Of a stretch of DNA of 64,000 nucleotides, positions 19,001 through 26,557 are shown one piece after another. Numbering within the stretch: position 1 is the stretch's first letter; every line of letters begins with the position of its first letter. The position numbers were made by a program, and so were the translations under genes. The DNA is taken from NCBI RefSeq assembly GCF_001696535.1, contig NZ_MBQE01000001.1, positions 1,646,054 to 1,710,053 of the forward strand, written 5' to 3'. Under the pieces are notes generated by a model, which did not search any database, was not told the DNA's origin, and saw only the letters and a list, made by a program, of their open reading frames with translations. The stretch is from Stappia indica (GTDB lineage Bacteria > Pseudomonadota > Alphaproteobacteria > Rhizobiales > Stappiaceae).

Positions 19001-19763
19001 CCAGCCGGTCGTTGGCATCCGCAACGACATAGAGCGCCGTCGCCTTCTTGGGCCCTAACACCCGCAGCGCCGAGGTGCGGTCGCTGGTCTCGCTGAACAG
19101 GACCGAATTGTCCTTGCCGATGGCGAAGATCGCTGACTGCACGGAGCTGTTGGCCACCATGGCGATGCTCTTGACCTGCGCCTGCGTGCCGCCCGGTCCC
19201 ATCACCGGCGCCCAGACGGGCCCCGCCCATTCGCTAGTGCCCGGCTTGAAGAAATTGTTGGCGAGCAAGCCGTAATCTTCGCCCGGCACGTCGAGCATGA
19301 CATTGACATAGACATTGCCGGTGATGCCGCGCGCGCCGCGGAACTGGCGGATGGTCTCGCCTGCATCGCGCGGCTTGGTCTCGCGCTGGTAATAGCTGCC
19401 GGTGGTCGCCTGGTATTCGGCCAGCGACAGCTGCCCGCTGTCGCCCAGCGTCATGATGTTGGGCGTGTCGCTGCCTTCCGTGCCGGACGTGTAGAGGAAC
19501 AACTGACGCCCGCGAATGTGCAGGTCGGTGTCCTCATAGGGCGCCATCGACTTCTCGCCGCGGCGCAGGCGGTAGATCTCGCCTCCCGTGCCGATGGTGT
19601 AGAGGTCGAGATCGCCGGCGCCATTGGCGTAGGTGACGATATCGGTGCCGCCGAGCGCGGGCCGGGAGAGCTGGAAGGTCTCCATGTACTTGGTACTGGC
19701 GCGCGCTGCCGGGCGCTCGCCCGTGTCGAGTTCAGCAAAAACGGACCTGGGCATCGCAATCAT
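16089..19763 (-). CDS. Protein D: giant protein with propeller-like N-terminus and helical, membrane-like C-terminus (unknown)
   Basis: I do not recognise this 1224-aa protein. The start is ATG 19763 (MIAMPRSVFAELD), seven bases after GGGAGG. The open frame continues to 20105, but that part is Arg/Pro-rich and lies inside gene C. Residues 35-400 show a periodic pattern typical of a lectin/tectonin-like propeller: GDLDLYTIGTGGEIYRL, SAIFAIGKDNSVLFSE, RLAIFAVEQGTGKLLL, LLQVFGIGTDGRLWRA. Residues 409-485 look Ig/transthyretin-like (ALEVVVLDEDGMPLSFAPVS). Residues 635-760 are long amphipathic helices rich in Ile, Val, Phe and Trp. The C-terminal 300 residues carry several hydrophobic helices (near 930, 1000, 1065, 1105, 1200). 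No signal peptide is seen. It is the last gene of a four-gene operon and overlaps gene C by 32 bases. A pore-forming or membrane-inserting role is a guess from architecture. Confidence 0.85.
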   Translation of the reverse strand: MIAMPRSVFAELDTGERPAARASTKYMETFQLSRPALGGTDIVTYANGAGDLDLYTIGTGGEIYRLRRGEKSMAPYEDTDLHIRGRQLFLYTSGTEGSDTPNIMTLGDSGQLSLAEYQATTGSYYQRETKPRDAGETIRQFRGARGITGNVYVNVMLDVPGEDYGLLANNFFKPGTSEWAGPVWAPVMGPGGTQAQVKSIAMVANSSVQSAIFAIGKDNSVLFSETSDRTSALRVLGPKKATALYVVADANDRLAIFAVEQGTGKLLLKKEKKYQSGTVKQFDDWIQVDPAQSVPLTEIYASVTFDDLLQVFGIGTDGRLWRAGQAPGSGRSAEPVWQTLFPLGNAIPADPGSKATIFTVGRDRAGYAEAYTVSAVGDLTRFWQSPTSRQWFDQRIDLLRQDNDMVPVETHALEVVVLDEDGMPLSFAPVSIQASFLVTLFVDGRSYRCSQLNRVAAQTGPGGKLVIYQQATALAAATVYIETPGTLAGTPIVVEPNLQLQEKLASLSVADIKNAKDASGNYLLPAQYRSSDEYAQSLQQITQASMDIAGQRETPAARVVYHTVSRRKAARGFDPRLDLRAMSGTAWSIDFSSGFPQYQPMTLAQVADWKGERLAAMRASAANDDRAEVAGFLGIDWGDVWNGIKNAANYVIDGLTKIVVEIIDGIGRVLFEIAGKVFEAIIEFVQQAFDFVQGVWNWLKVKLRQLFEWLAFLFNLGDFQRMAEAVEHNTRVLLDFTAAGVDHVKDMILSGIDTLKESLQSVVDTMIDELNKDDNPTYDQFSSQQEMTDEQAYEMEHNLFSNAYEQNGGKADEKGGGGAASLMRSTALSSALDGLLAMMEDLANNFQFGDGKEAFDEALTFFTAIGDDPNNALNLLMSGVIKLMESVALFALDAAKGVIATLMDLVREVVESFRDVLFSEWEIPVLSQLYKFFTGKTLSIRVSQIASWLVAIPATLIYKLATGKAPFPDQASLDAYKNYVTVDWVKSKFGMTTQKQVLFDSTSEKVVAGVSLGIYAAAMVVRIFTDGLTGFLGSTGAMPDQGSKVPEGLKTYSKSWTPKGKNLAGLAAVLMRYVTTFATMPWLIRPGSPAPSCPAGDPGFAGVIWICQVIAGPTRGLLILATLSGKARTYTGELTITLWGFANIGMISWNYAASPKKDKLAKLGLSRALTNVIPGQATRFLFVPDVQEALYYVPAIIGEALIVVGNLGSAGVAVWELTEVVKDE

Positions 19764-20691
19764 GGAAACCTCCCGAAAATCTGGCCGGTGAAAGAGACAG
19801 GTCGAAAGGGGACGCCGCCCGGTCGGCAAGCCGCCGGGCGAGTTGCAGTGCCGGCGCGCGCCAGAGCGGGCGACCATGGGCGTTGCAGTAAAGGGGGCGA
19901 TCCTGCGGACGGCGGTCGGCACGGTCGCGTGCGTCCACCGGGGCGAGCGATGCGGCAAGGCTGTCGAGGCCGGGTGCGCCGCAGGCCCTCGCACGCAGTG
20001 CGGCAATCGCCAGCTCCGCCGGATCGGCGTAGTAGGGACTGAGCACCCGCATCGCCGAACGGGTCGGCGCGTGCGGCGCAAAGGCTGCGGAGATGCGCCC
20101 GGCAAGCCGCGGCATCAACGCGGTGAGCGCACAGCCCGAGCGCCCAGCGCCGCAGGCGGCAAGCGCCGCCAGCACGTTGAGATTGACCGTCAGGTCGACA
20201 GGACCGGGATCGCCGTCCAGAAACCAGGTGCGCAACAACGGCGCCCGCGCGAACGGCGGATCTCCGCGCCGCAGCGGCCCGCAGGCAAGGCGCGGCAACA
20301 GGCCCGCAAGCCGCACCAGCCCTTCGCGCGCATCCCGGCGGCGGCCGGCGACCAGCGCCATCCAGGCGAGCGCCGTGTCGTCCGCATCCGGCGGCAGGCT
20401 GTCGATCAGGCGAGGTCCACTTCCCCCTTGCGGATAAAAGCGGAAGGCCCCCGGCAGGTTCGCGTCCTCGCAAGTCTCGAGAAAATCGAGCGCCCGCGCA
20501 TGGGCATGGGTTACCGCCTCGCTGCGGCTGAGCGCGGCAAACAGCAGCGCCACCTGCGCGGTGACGAAACAGCTTTCGTCGGCGATCACCCCCGCCGGCG
20601 TTTCCACCTGCGAGGGGAACGCCCCGGACGGAGCCTGCAGGGCCAGAAGATCGGCCAAAAGATCAGCCGGATGCGGGACGGGCTCAGCCAT
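19732..20691 (-). CDS. Protein C: terpenoid-cyclase/prenyltransferase-like alpha-toroid with DxDD motif
   Basis: A 319-aa, mostly helical protein starting at ATG 20691 (MAEPVPHPADLLADLLALQ), upstream GGAGGT. Near residue 22 is a QW-like turn (LQAPSGAFPS) of the squalene/hopene-cyclase repeat type. PPDADDTALAWMAL carries D102-A-D104-D105, an exact DxDD motif. In class II terpene cyclases DxDD supplies the proton that starts cyclisation, usually followed by T-A as here. The helix-pair rhythm (RLAGLLPRLACG, NLNVLAALAACG) fits an alpha/alpha barrel. The protein is shorter than a bona fide diterpene cyclase (about 500 aa or more), so it may be a single-domain relative without catalytic function. 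It overlaps gene B by 8 bases and gene D by 32 bases. Confidence 0.8.
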   Translation of the reverse strand: MAEPVPHPADLLADLLALQAPSGAFPSQVETPAGVIADESCFVTAQVALLFAALSRSEAVTHAHARALDFLETCEDANLPGAFRFYPQGGSGPRLIDSLPPDADDTALAWMALVAGRRRDAREGLVRLAGLLPRLACGPLRRGDPPFARAPLLRTWFLDGDPGPVDLTVNLNVLAALAACGAGRSGCALTALMPRLAGRISAAFAPHAPTRSAMRVLSPYYADPAELAIAALRARACGAPGLDSLAASLAPVDARDRADRRPQDRPLYCNAHGRPLWRAPALQLARRLADRAASPFDLSLSPARFSGGFHDCDAQVRFC

Positions 20692-21784
20692 CGCGACCTC
20701 CCGTGTGCGGAACCGGCAGCGCGAGCGTCGCCGTGACGCGCGGCGGCTCCTCACCCGCCAGCACCATGCCGATGAGCCCGTGCCGCTGCAGCGGGGCCTC
20801 GCCCTCGCTGTGCCAGGTGTCAAAGGCCGCGAAGGCCTGTCGGTAGGCCGTCATGTCCCAGCCGCGCGCCGCACCCTCGGCGAGCAGCGCATCGGCGATG
20901 CGCGCGTCCGGGCCGAGCAGGGCGGCAGCGTTCGAATAGAAGGTGAAGGCCACCGCACGGGCGCGCTGCGCCCGGCCTTCGCCCGCCAGCCGGAAGGCGA
21001 CGGAAAAGCCGATGTCGCTGGAGGGGATCTCGAAGCGGACGCTGCGCCCGGTCAGCCGCTCGACCAGCCGACGGACCTCCTGCCCCCGCGGGACAAGGCC
21101 GAAACGAGTCATCAGCGTGTCGAGATCGCCGGCAAACAGCGGATCGGTGCGATAATAGAGTTCCAGCAGCCCGCCATCCGGCGTGACACCTGCCATGGTC
21201 GGCCGCAGGTTCCGGCCCGCCAGAACCGGCGGCACGCCGGCAAGCCGCTCTTCGAAGGCGGCCCAGAGCGGGCGGCCTTTCGCGTCGATGAGGGACGCCA
21301 CCTCGAGATAGAGCTTCGCCGCAAGACCACCGGCTTCGCCCGGGCGCAGGCCCGCCCAGGCGCCGTAACGGCACCCCGCCCGTTGCTGCCAGCAGGACAG
21401 CCGCTTGGCCAGCCGCAACACGTCGGGCGCCGGCTCAGTGCCGGAGACCGCCCGGCAGAGCGACAGCGCCGCCTCGAGCCGGCTTTCGGGCTGTGCCCCG
21501 GGAGCAGGGTCGAGACTGATGCGCGGATCGCAGCCCGGCTCGCTATCGGCCCAGACGAAGGCTGCCTCGAGCGGGGCACCCGAAGGCGTCAGGTCGCTTG
21601 CCGGTTGGCCGGCCTTCAGGATCTCCGGCGGCAGCACGATACGGGCCGCCGCCAGCAGGCGGTCGAGCGTCGAAACGGCCGCAGCCGGGCCAGCCCCCGC
21701 CCGCAAGGAAGGGAGCGGTGCCGGGGATACGCCCCCCGGCCCCTGCTGCAACCGCGCGCTCCCGGACGGGATCGGCGGATGCAT
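20684..21784 (-). CDS. Protein B: unknown 366-aa protein, possibly ABBA-prenyltransferase-like
   Basis: I do not recognise a family with certainty. From residue 110 the protein shows repeated helix-plus-two-strand units: KLYLEVASLIDAKGRPLW, GGLLELYYRTDPLF, SSDIGFSVAFRLAG, AVAFTFYSNAAALLG and a C-terminal HGLIGMVLAGEEPPRVTATL. This alpha-beta-beta-alpha rhythm, with strand motifs KLYLE/LELYY/AVAFTFY, resembles the ABBA fold of aromatic and indole prenyltransferases. The resemblance was judged by eye only. The start is ATG 21784 (MHPPIPSGSARLQQ), six bases beyond the stop of gene A. The N-terminal 60 residues are Ala/Pro/Gly-rich. The neighbour C carries a terpene-cyclase DxDD motif, which makes an isoprenoid link conceivable but unproven. 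Confidence 0.75.
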   Translation of the reverse strand: MHPPIPSGSARLQQGPGGVSPAPLPSLRAGAGPAAAVSTLDRLLAAARIVLPPEILKAGQPASDLTPSGAPLEAAFVWADSEPGCDPRISLDPAPGAQPESRLEAALSLCRAVSGTEPAPDVLRLAKRLSCWQQRAGCRYGAWAGLRPGEAGGLAAKLYLEVASLIDAKGRPLWAAFEERLAGVPPVLAGRNLRPTMAGVTPDGGLLELYYRTDPLFAGDLDTLMTRFGLVPRGQEVRRLVERLTGRSVRFEIPSSDIGFSVAFRLAGEGRAQRARAVAFTFYSNAAALLGPDARIADALLAEGAARGWDMTAYRQAFAAFDTWHSEGEAPLQRHGLIGMVLAGEEPPRVTATLALPVPHTGGRDG

Positions 21785-21790
21785 GACCGG

Positions 21791-24139
21791 TCACCCGCCC
21801 TGGCGCATCCGCACGGCCAGCGCCTCAGGCTCGATCACCTGATGCACGAGACCGGGCGTCACGGTCGCCGGCGGCAGCGCCGGCAGTTCAACCGACAGGC
21901 GGCCGGAGACTTCCTGGTTCGCCAGCTCGCGGGTCGTACCGTCCTTCAACACATAGACGGCCGTGTAATAGAACTCGATCGTCGGTTCGGCGATCGGCCG
22001 CTGGATGCCGTAGAACCGCTCCAGATTGTCGACGACGACGCCCGACGGCGCGCCCAGCAGGCTGAACAGGATGACGTTCTGCTGCGAGGCCTCGGCCTCG
22101 ACCCGCTCCGCGCGACTCATCTCGTGGCGCGGCCGGGTCAGGAAGGCCGGCACGGACTTGCCGAACCTCTCCCGCGCCTGCGGCTTCAGCTGGAACATGG
22201 TGAGGTTGACGCTGGAAACCTGCGTCCAGTCGATGAGGCTGCTGTCGACCTTGATGCTGTAGTTCTGCACCGTGTTGGTGATCGTCAGGGTCTTGTATTC
22301 GCTCGACTGCCGATAGCCGTCGAGCGTGAAGCTCTCGCCATTCGAATAGAAGATCGTGCCGGAGAGGTTGAAATAGGCATTGTTGGTGTTGTCGACCGCC
22401 TGGAAGTTCCAGCGCGGCTCGGCGAAGCTCAGGAGGCCCGTCGGCTGCCAGTTCGACCAGGTGTTCTCCGCCAGCCAGCTGTCGCCGTTGTTGAGCGGGT
22501 CGAAATACTGGGCGTTGACGTCGACCAGCAGCAGCGTCGTCGTTTCTGTCGTGTAGTTGAACGCGCGCAGCGTGAACTGGGTGAACAGCCCCTTCGGATC
22601 GGCGACGAACACGATGTCCGCATTGCCCGATCCCGTGAAGTCGGGGGCCGACGACAGGGCGCCGGGCGGCTCGGAGACGATCTCGCTGTTGTCGGCCATC
22701 TGGTAGCGCAGCCGGTAGCTGTAGTTCTGGCCGATGGGCAGGTTGTAGAAGCTGTCGAAGCGGACGCCGTTCTCGACCCCGTTACCGGTCAGGGTCTTGG
22801 TCTGGACGATGGCCGGATTGCCCGCCGGCGGCGCGAAGAAGAAGTCGATATTGACCTCCCGCACGCCGGCCGGACCGGTGAAGGGAATGTTCTGGCCGAT
22901 AAACGTCACTTGCCGTGTGCCGAAGACGTTCGGCGTGATGTTGACCAGCGTGTCCGTCGTGGTGATCGGGTCGCTCTGGAAGGTCTTGCCGTCCTTGAAG
23001 TTGATCACGTAGCTGTAGGTGAATTCCGGATTGTAGCTGCCTCCGGAAAAGTCGCCCGGCGCCTCGTAGATCTTCGAGGACTGGTCGCCGTCGGTCACGA
23101 TCAGCGTGAACGTGTTGTCCGTCTTGCGGGTCGGATAGGTGACGGTCACGGTCACGGTCTCGGCCACGGGATCGTCCGTGCCGGAGCGGTTGAGCTCGCC
23201 GATCAGGTTGAACACCACCGAGAGCTTGCGGTTGTCGACCTTGGTGAAGACCTGTTTCCACTCGTCGGAGGAGAAGCGGCGCATGAAGCTGCTCACCGGC
23301 GTCGACCAGTCGATCACCGTGTCTTCCTGGTAGGTCTGGTTGAACGAGGTCGTTGCCGAGACGGGATTGGGGCCCGTCGCCATGACGGCCGCCGCCGCCA
23401 CCGTGTTGGCCACCTGGTTTTCCAGCGTCGTCCAGCCCCAGTCGCGCACCCGCTGGGCCAGCTCGTCGCTGCTGCCCGGCCCGAGCTCGACCTTCACTTC
23501 GCCGGCGCCCGACTGGCGCAGCACCTGCTTGACCTCCTGCAGCACCTGCTTCTGATTGCCCCAGGTGTCGCGAACGGTCTTGTACTTCTTCTCGTATTCG
23601 ATGGCCGCCTCGGCGGTGTAGATCACCGTGGCCTTGGCGCCGAGCAGCTTGGTGAGAACCTGCATCTCGTATTCGACGCGGAAGGTCGAGGCGCCGCCCG
23701 CATCGCCGCTGAAGGCGTTCTTGAAGCTGTTGACCGCTTCCGGCGTCGCCAGCTCGATCTGGAAGGCCGCGACATTGGTGCCGTAGAGCGTCGGCTCGAC
23801 CGCCAGAACCTGATTCTCGCCGGCGATGTCGTAGTAGAAATAGGCCGTACCGCCCACCCACACGAAGCCGCCCCAGGAAATGTCGTTGCCGAGAATCTCT
23901 TCGGCCGCGCGGCGCGCCTCGACCGGTTGCACCAGCTCCATCTCGAAGGTGCAAAGGCCGGCGATGCCGCCGCCGTTGGAGGTGTACTCGGTCAACCCGA
24001 AGGAGGGTGCGCCGTCCAGCGTCCGCAGCCGCGGAACCGGCACCATGTACCAGAGCTTGGGATCGTCGTGGTCCTGGTAGACATAGGTGACGCCGCTGGC
24101 GCCGTACTCGATCTCGCGAACGCTCGAGACGTCGAACAT
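21791..24139 (-). CDS. Protein A: beta-rich 782-aa protein of unknown function
   Basis: First gene of the four-gene operon. The start is ATG 24139 (MFDVSSVREIEYGASG), five bases after GGAGGG; the open frame to 24274 runs through the AT-rich leader. I do not recognise the family. Residues 1-160 are strand-rich (TYVYQDHDDPKLWYMVPVP, GGFVWVGGTAYFYYDIAG). Residues 170-215 form a charged helix (AAIEYEKKYKTVRDTWG). Residue 245 begins a hydrophobic Ala-rich helix (ANTVAAAAVMATG). Residues 320-670 look like three or four Ig-like modules (ETVTVTVTYP, FTYSYVINFKDGKTF, YNLPIGQNYSYRLRYQM, YFNLSGTIFYSNGESFTL). There is no signal peptide and no Cys-rich domain. Genes B, C and D follow with gaps or overlaps of 6, 8 and 32 bases, so the four are surely co-expressed. 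Confidence 0.85.
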   Translation of the reverse strand: MFDVSSVREIEYGASGVTYVYQDHDDPKLWYMVPVPRLRTLDGAPSFGLTEYTSNGGGIAGLCTFEMELVQPVEARRAAEEILGNDISWGGFVWVGGTAYFYYDIAGENQVLAVEPTLYGTNVAAFQIELATPEAVNSFKNAFSGDAGGASTFRVEYEMQVLTKLLGAKATVIYTAEAAIEYEKKYKTVRDTWGNQKQVLQEVKQVLRQSGAGEVKVELGPGSSDELAQRVRDWGWTTLENQVANTVAAAAVMATGPNPVSATTSFNQTYQEDTVIDWSTPVSSFMRRFSSDEWKQVFTKVDNRKLSVVFNLIGELNRSGTDDPVAETVTVTVTYPTRKTDNTFTLIVTDGDQSSKIYEAPGDFSGGSYNPEFTYSYVINFKDGKTFQSDPITTTDTLVNITPNVFGTRQVTFIGQNIPFTGPAGVREVNIDFFFAPPAGNPAIVQTKTLTGNGVENGVRFDSFYNLPIGQNYSYRLRYQMADNSEIVSEPPGALSSAPDFTGSGNADIVFVADPKGLFTQFTLRAFNYTTETTTLLLVDVNAQYFDPLNNGDSWLAENTWSNWQPTGLLSFAEPRWNFQAVDNTNNAYFNLSGTIFYSNGESFTLDGYRQSSEYKTLTITNTVQNYSIKVDSSLIDWTQVSSVNLTMFQLKPQARERFGKSVPAFLTRPRHEMSRAERVEAEASQQNVILFSLLGAPSGVVVDNLERFYGIQRPIAEPTIEFYYTAVYVLKDGTTRELANQEVSGRLSVELPALPPATVTPGLVHQVIEPEALAVRMRQGG

Positions 24140-24389
24140 CACAGCCCTCCATCGAAAAAATTGAATGAATCTGGAATGCACTCTATGCGCGAACATTCGC
24201 ACCGAGGCCGACCTCACACAATCGATAGAAGCTGCAATATTGATCCTATTTTCGAATAGAAGCGGCTCTTTCAAGTCGAAATTGAAATTACCATTTTCTC
24301 AAAGCTTTCATGATTACGCAGAGTAAATTGATAATTTTCATATTTTACGAGGCAAAAACGGAATCATATGCACATCATCGGCGGAATTG
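24140..24389 (-). promoter_or_regulatory. AT-rich leader/promoter region of the A-B-C-D operon
   Basis: About 250 bp between the manganese permease stop and the start of gene A. It is visibly AT-richer than all flanking genes, with A/T runs near 24155 and 24255-24360. It contains a small palindrome CTATT-TTCG-AATAG near 24246. A TTGAAA hexamer (minus strand, near 24273) could serve as a -35 box, but no good -10 partner stands out. No gene is present. Confidence 0.45.
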
Positions 24390-25313
24390 TCAGGCAGCAG
24401 GCTGGCCGATACGCCGGCGATGTGGCGCGACGAGGCAGGCGATGGCCAGGATCACGCCGGACACGGTGGCGATCATGCCGGCCGCGCTGACCGCATTGGC
24501 AGCGCCGAACCACTGCGGCCCATAGCCGGCCAGCACATAACCGAGAACGGCGGAGAGCGCCGCAAAAACCGCGCTCCAGGCGACCTGACGTTCCAGCCGC
24601 TCGGTCATCAGCCGGGCGGTTGCCGGCGGACAGATGAACATGGCGATGACGATGATCGAGCCGACCGCATCGAAAGCCGCAACGGCGGCAACGGCGGAGG
24701 CGGCAACCAGCGCCAGCCCGATCAGCCGCACCGGCAGGCCGAGCGTGGCCGCAAAGCCCTCATCGAAGGTGGAGAGTTTCAGCGGCCTCCAGAACACCAG
24801 CATCAGCAGGGTCATCGCGGCGGCGACCAGCGCAATGCGCGGCAGCTCGGGCGGCAGGCCGGCGAGGGCCGCCGGGTCCAGCAGCGAGCCCCAACCGGTC
24901 GCATCGAACCAGATCAGGCTCTCCAGATTGCCCATGAGCGCATGTTCGACATCGAGATGAACGCCGCTGGTGTCGCTCTGCTCCAGCAGCAGCACGCCGC
25001 CGGCGAACATCGCGGTGAAGACGACACCCATCGCCGCACCCGGCTCGATACGCCCGAGCCGGCGGATGGTCTCGATCAGGAGGACCGCGACCAGCGCCGC
25101 CCCGGCGGCGCCAAGCAGCATCGGCAGGCTCGCGAGACTGCCGGTCACCAGGAAGGCGACGACGATGCCGGGCAGCACCACATGGCTGATGGCATCGCCG
25201 ATCAGCGCCTGCCGGCGCAGGATCAGGAAGTTGCCCGGCAGGGCGCAGGCAATCGCCGCGAGCACGCCGATCAGGATCGGCGTCAGCGACAGCTGGACGA
25301 ACTCGGCACCCAT
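24390..25313 (-). CDS. Metal (Mn/Fe/Zn-type) ABC transporter permease, second subunit
   Basis: A 307-aa ABC-3 family permease with eight or nine membrane helices. Family motifs are LRRQALIGDAISHVVLPGIV in the first cytoplasmic loop and the coupling region KLSTFDEGFAATLGLPVRL. The helix VGSIIVIAMFICPPATARLM carries the conserved PP-A-R-L signature. The ATG overlaps the stop of the upstream permease by one base (TGATG), so the two permeases are tightly coupled and probably form a heterodimer. It corresponds to SitD/MntD. The Mur-like promoter of the operon suggests manganese. Confidence 0.93.
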   Translation of the reverse strand: MGAEFVQLSLTPILIGVLAAIACALPGNFLILRRQALIGDAISHVVLPGIVVAFLVTGSLASLPMLLGAAGAALVAVLLIETIRRLGRIEPGAAMGVVFTAMFAGGVLLLEQSDTSGVHLDVEHALMGNLESLIWFDATGWGSLLDPAALAGLPPELPRIALVAAAMTLLMLVFWRPLKLSTFDEGFAATLGLPVRLIGLALVAASAVAAVAAFDAVGSIIVIAMFICPPATARLMTERLERQVAWSAVFAALSAVLGYVLAGYGPQWFGAANAVSAAGMIATVSGVILAIACLVAPHRRRIGQPAA

Positions 25314-26557
25314 CAGACTGCCTCCCCGCGCCGCAGGGTCGCCGAAGCGGCCAGCATGCGGTCGATCTCGGCGATCTCGTCGCCCGTCAACACCGCAGCG
25401 ATGGGCGTCAGCCCGTCGTAGCGATGGCTCAGCGGATCGTCCCGGTGGATCCGGCGGGCTACCTCGAAGCGGCGCTCGTCGACGAGCGCGCGGCCCGCCT
25501 CGATGCGCCCGGCCTCGGTCGGCACCCGGTCGGGACGGATCAACCCTTCGCGGCGCAGGACCTTCAGCGTCAGCGGATCGAAGATCGGCTCGCCGCGCGC
25601 CAGCGACAGCAGTCCCTGACGCCGATGCAGGCGCAGCTGGAAGCGTCGGTGGCGGATCGCCGCGGCCAGCACGCCGCGCCCGGGCGCGAAGGCAAGGGAC
25701 AGAAGAAAAAGCGCAAAGGCCACCAGCACGATGATCGGCCCGGTCGGCAGGCCGGGCGCCGCGGCGGAGATGGCCGCACCCGCATAGCCGGACACCCCGC
25801 CCACGGCGCCGGCGATCAGCACCACATGGTCGGTCCGCTCGCTCCACAGCCGGGCAGCGACCGGCGGCACGATCAGCAGCGCCACCACCAGCACCAGCCC
25901 GACGATCTTCAGCCCCGTCACGGTGACGGCGAGCACCAGCAACATCATGGCAAGATCGATGCGGCGGGTGTTGAGACCGAGCGCGGCGGCGAAACCCGGA
26001 TCGAAAGAGACCAGCGTCATCGGCCGGCGCAGGGCGACGAGGGCGAGCACTGCGAGCGCACCGCCGAGCGCGATCACCACCGCGTCCTGGTAGAGCATGC
26101 CCGCCGTCGAGCCGAGCAGGAAGCCTTCCAGCCCCGCCTGCCGTCCCTGAGAGAGGGTCTGGATCACTGTCAACAGGACAATGCCGAAGCCGAAGAAGAC
26201 GGACAGCACCGCACCGATCGCCGTGTCCTCGGCAAGGCGGGTGCGACGGGTGATCCACTCGACGCACAGAAGTCCGAGCGCGGCCGAAAGCGCCGACCCC
26301 GCCAGCAAGCCGATCAGGCTGCGCCCGTCGAGGCCGAAGCCGACCATCACGAGGAAGGCGATGCCGACGCCCGGCAGCGTCGCATGGGCGATGGCATCAC
26401 TCACCAGCGCCCGCTTGCGCAGGAACAGGAAGGTGCCGCCCGCCCCGGCGGCGATGCCGAGCAGCCCCGCGCCGATGGCGACCAGCGCGGCATTGTAGCC
26501 GGCCTGCAGCAGCAGCGCGGAAACGAACACCTCGAAGGGAGTGATCGGAACCGGCAT
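25313..26557 (-). CDS. Metal ABC transporter permease with C-terminal winged-helix extension (MntC/SitC type)
   Basis: A 414-aa protein. Residues 1-290 form an ABC-3 permease: FLFLRKRALVSDAIAHATLPGVG, TLVSFDPGFAAALGLNTRRI and LVVALLIVPPVAARLWSER. Residues 300-414 form a soluble extension (LHRRQGLLSLARGEPIFD, LKVLRREGLIRPD, TEAGRIEAGRALVDERRFE, IAEIDRMLAA) with the look of a winged-helix, iron-dependent-repressor-type fold. Such fusions are seen in manganese permeases of this class. The start is ATG 26557, overlapping the ATPase stop by one base; the frame to 26740 lies inside the ATPase gene and is not coding. The extension may sense metal or tune transport. Confidence 0.9.
   Translation of the reverse strand: MPVPITPFEVFVSALLLQAGYNAALVAIGAGLLGIAAGAGGTFLFLRKRALVSDAIAHATLPGVGIAFLVMVGFGLDGRSLIGLLAGSALSAALGLLCVEWITRRTRLAEDTAIGAVLSVFFGFGIVLLTVIQTLSQGRQAGLEGFLLGSTAGMLYQDAVVIALGGALAVLALVALRRPMTLVSFDPGFAAALGLNTRRIDLAMMLLVLAVTVTGLKIVGLVLVVALLIVPPVAARLWSERTDHVVLIAGAVGGVSGYAGAAISAAAPGLPTGPIIVLVAFALFLLSLAFAPGRGVLAAAIRHRRFQLRLHRRQGLLSLARGEPIFDPLTLKVLRREGLIRPDRVPTEAGRIEAGRALVDERRFEVARRIHRDDPLSHRYDGLTPIAAVLTGDEIAEIDRMLAASATLRRGEAV

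Noticed and set aside
20561..24259. 1232-aa plus-strand frame across genes A and B
   Set aside because: Antisense shadow of two high-GC genes. The composition (RR, HR, GDR) is typical of shadow frames.
24140..24389. AT-rich gap as a tRNA, RNA gene or attachment site
   Set aside because: No cloverleaf, no integrase and no direct repeat pairs were found nearby.
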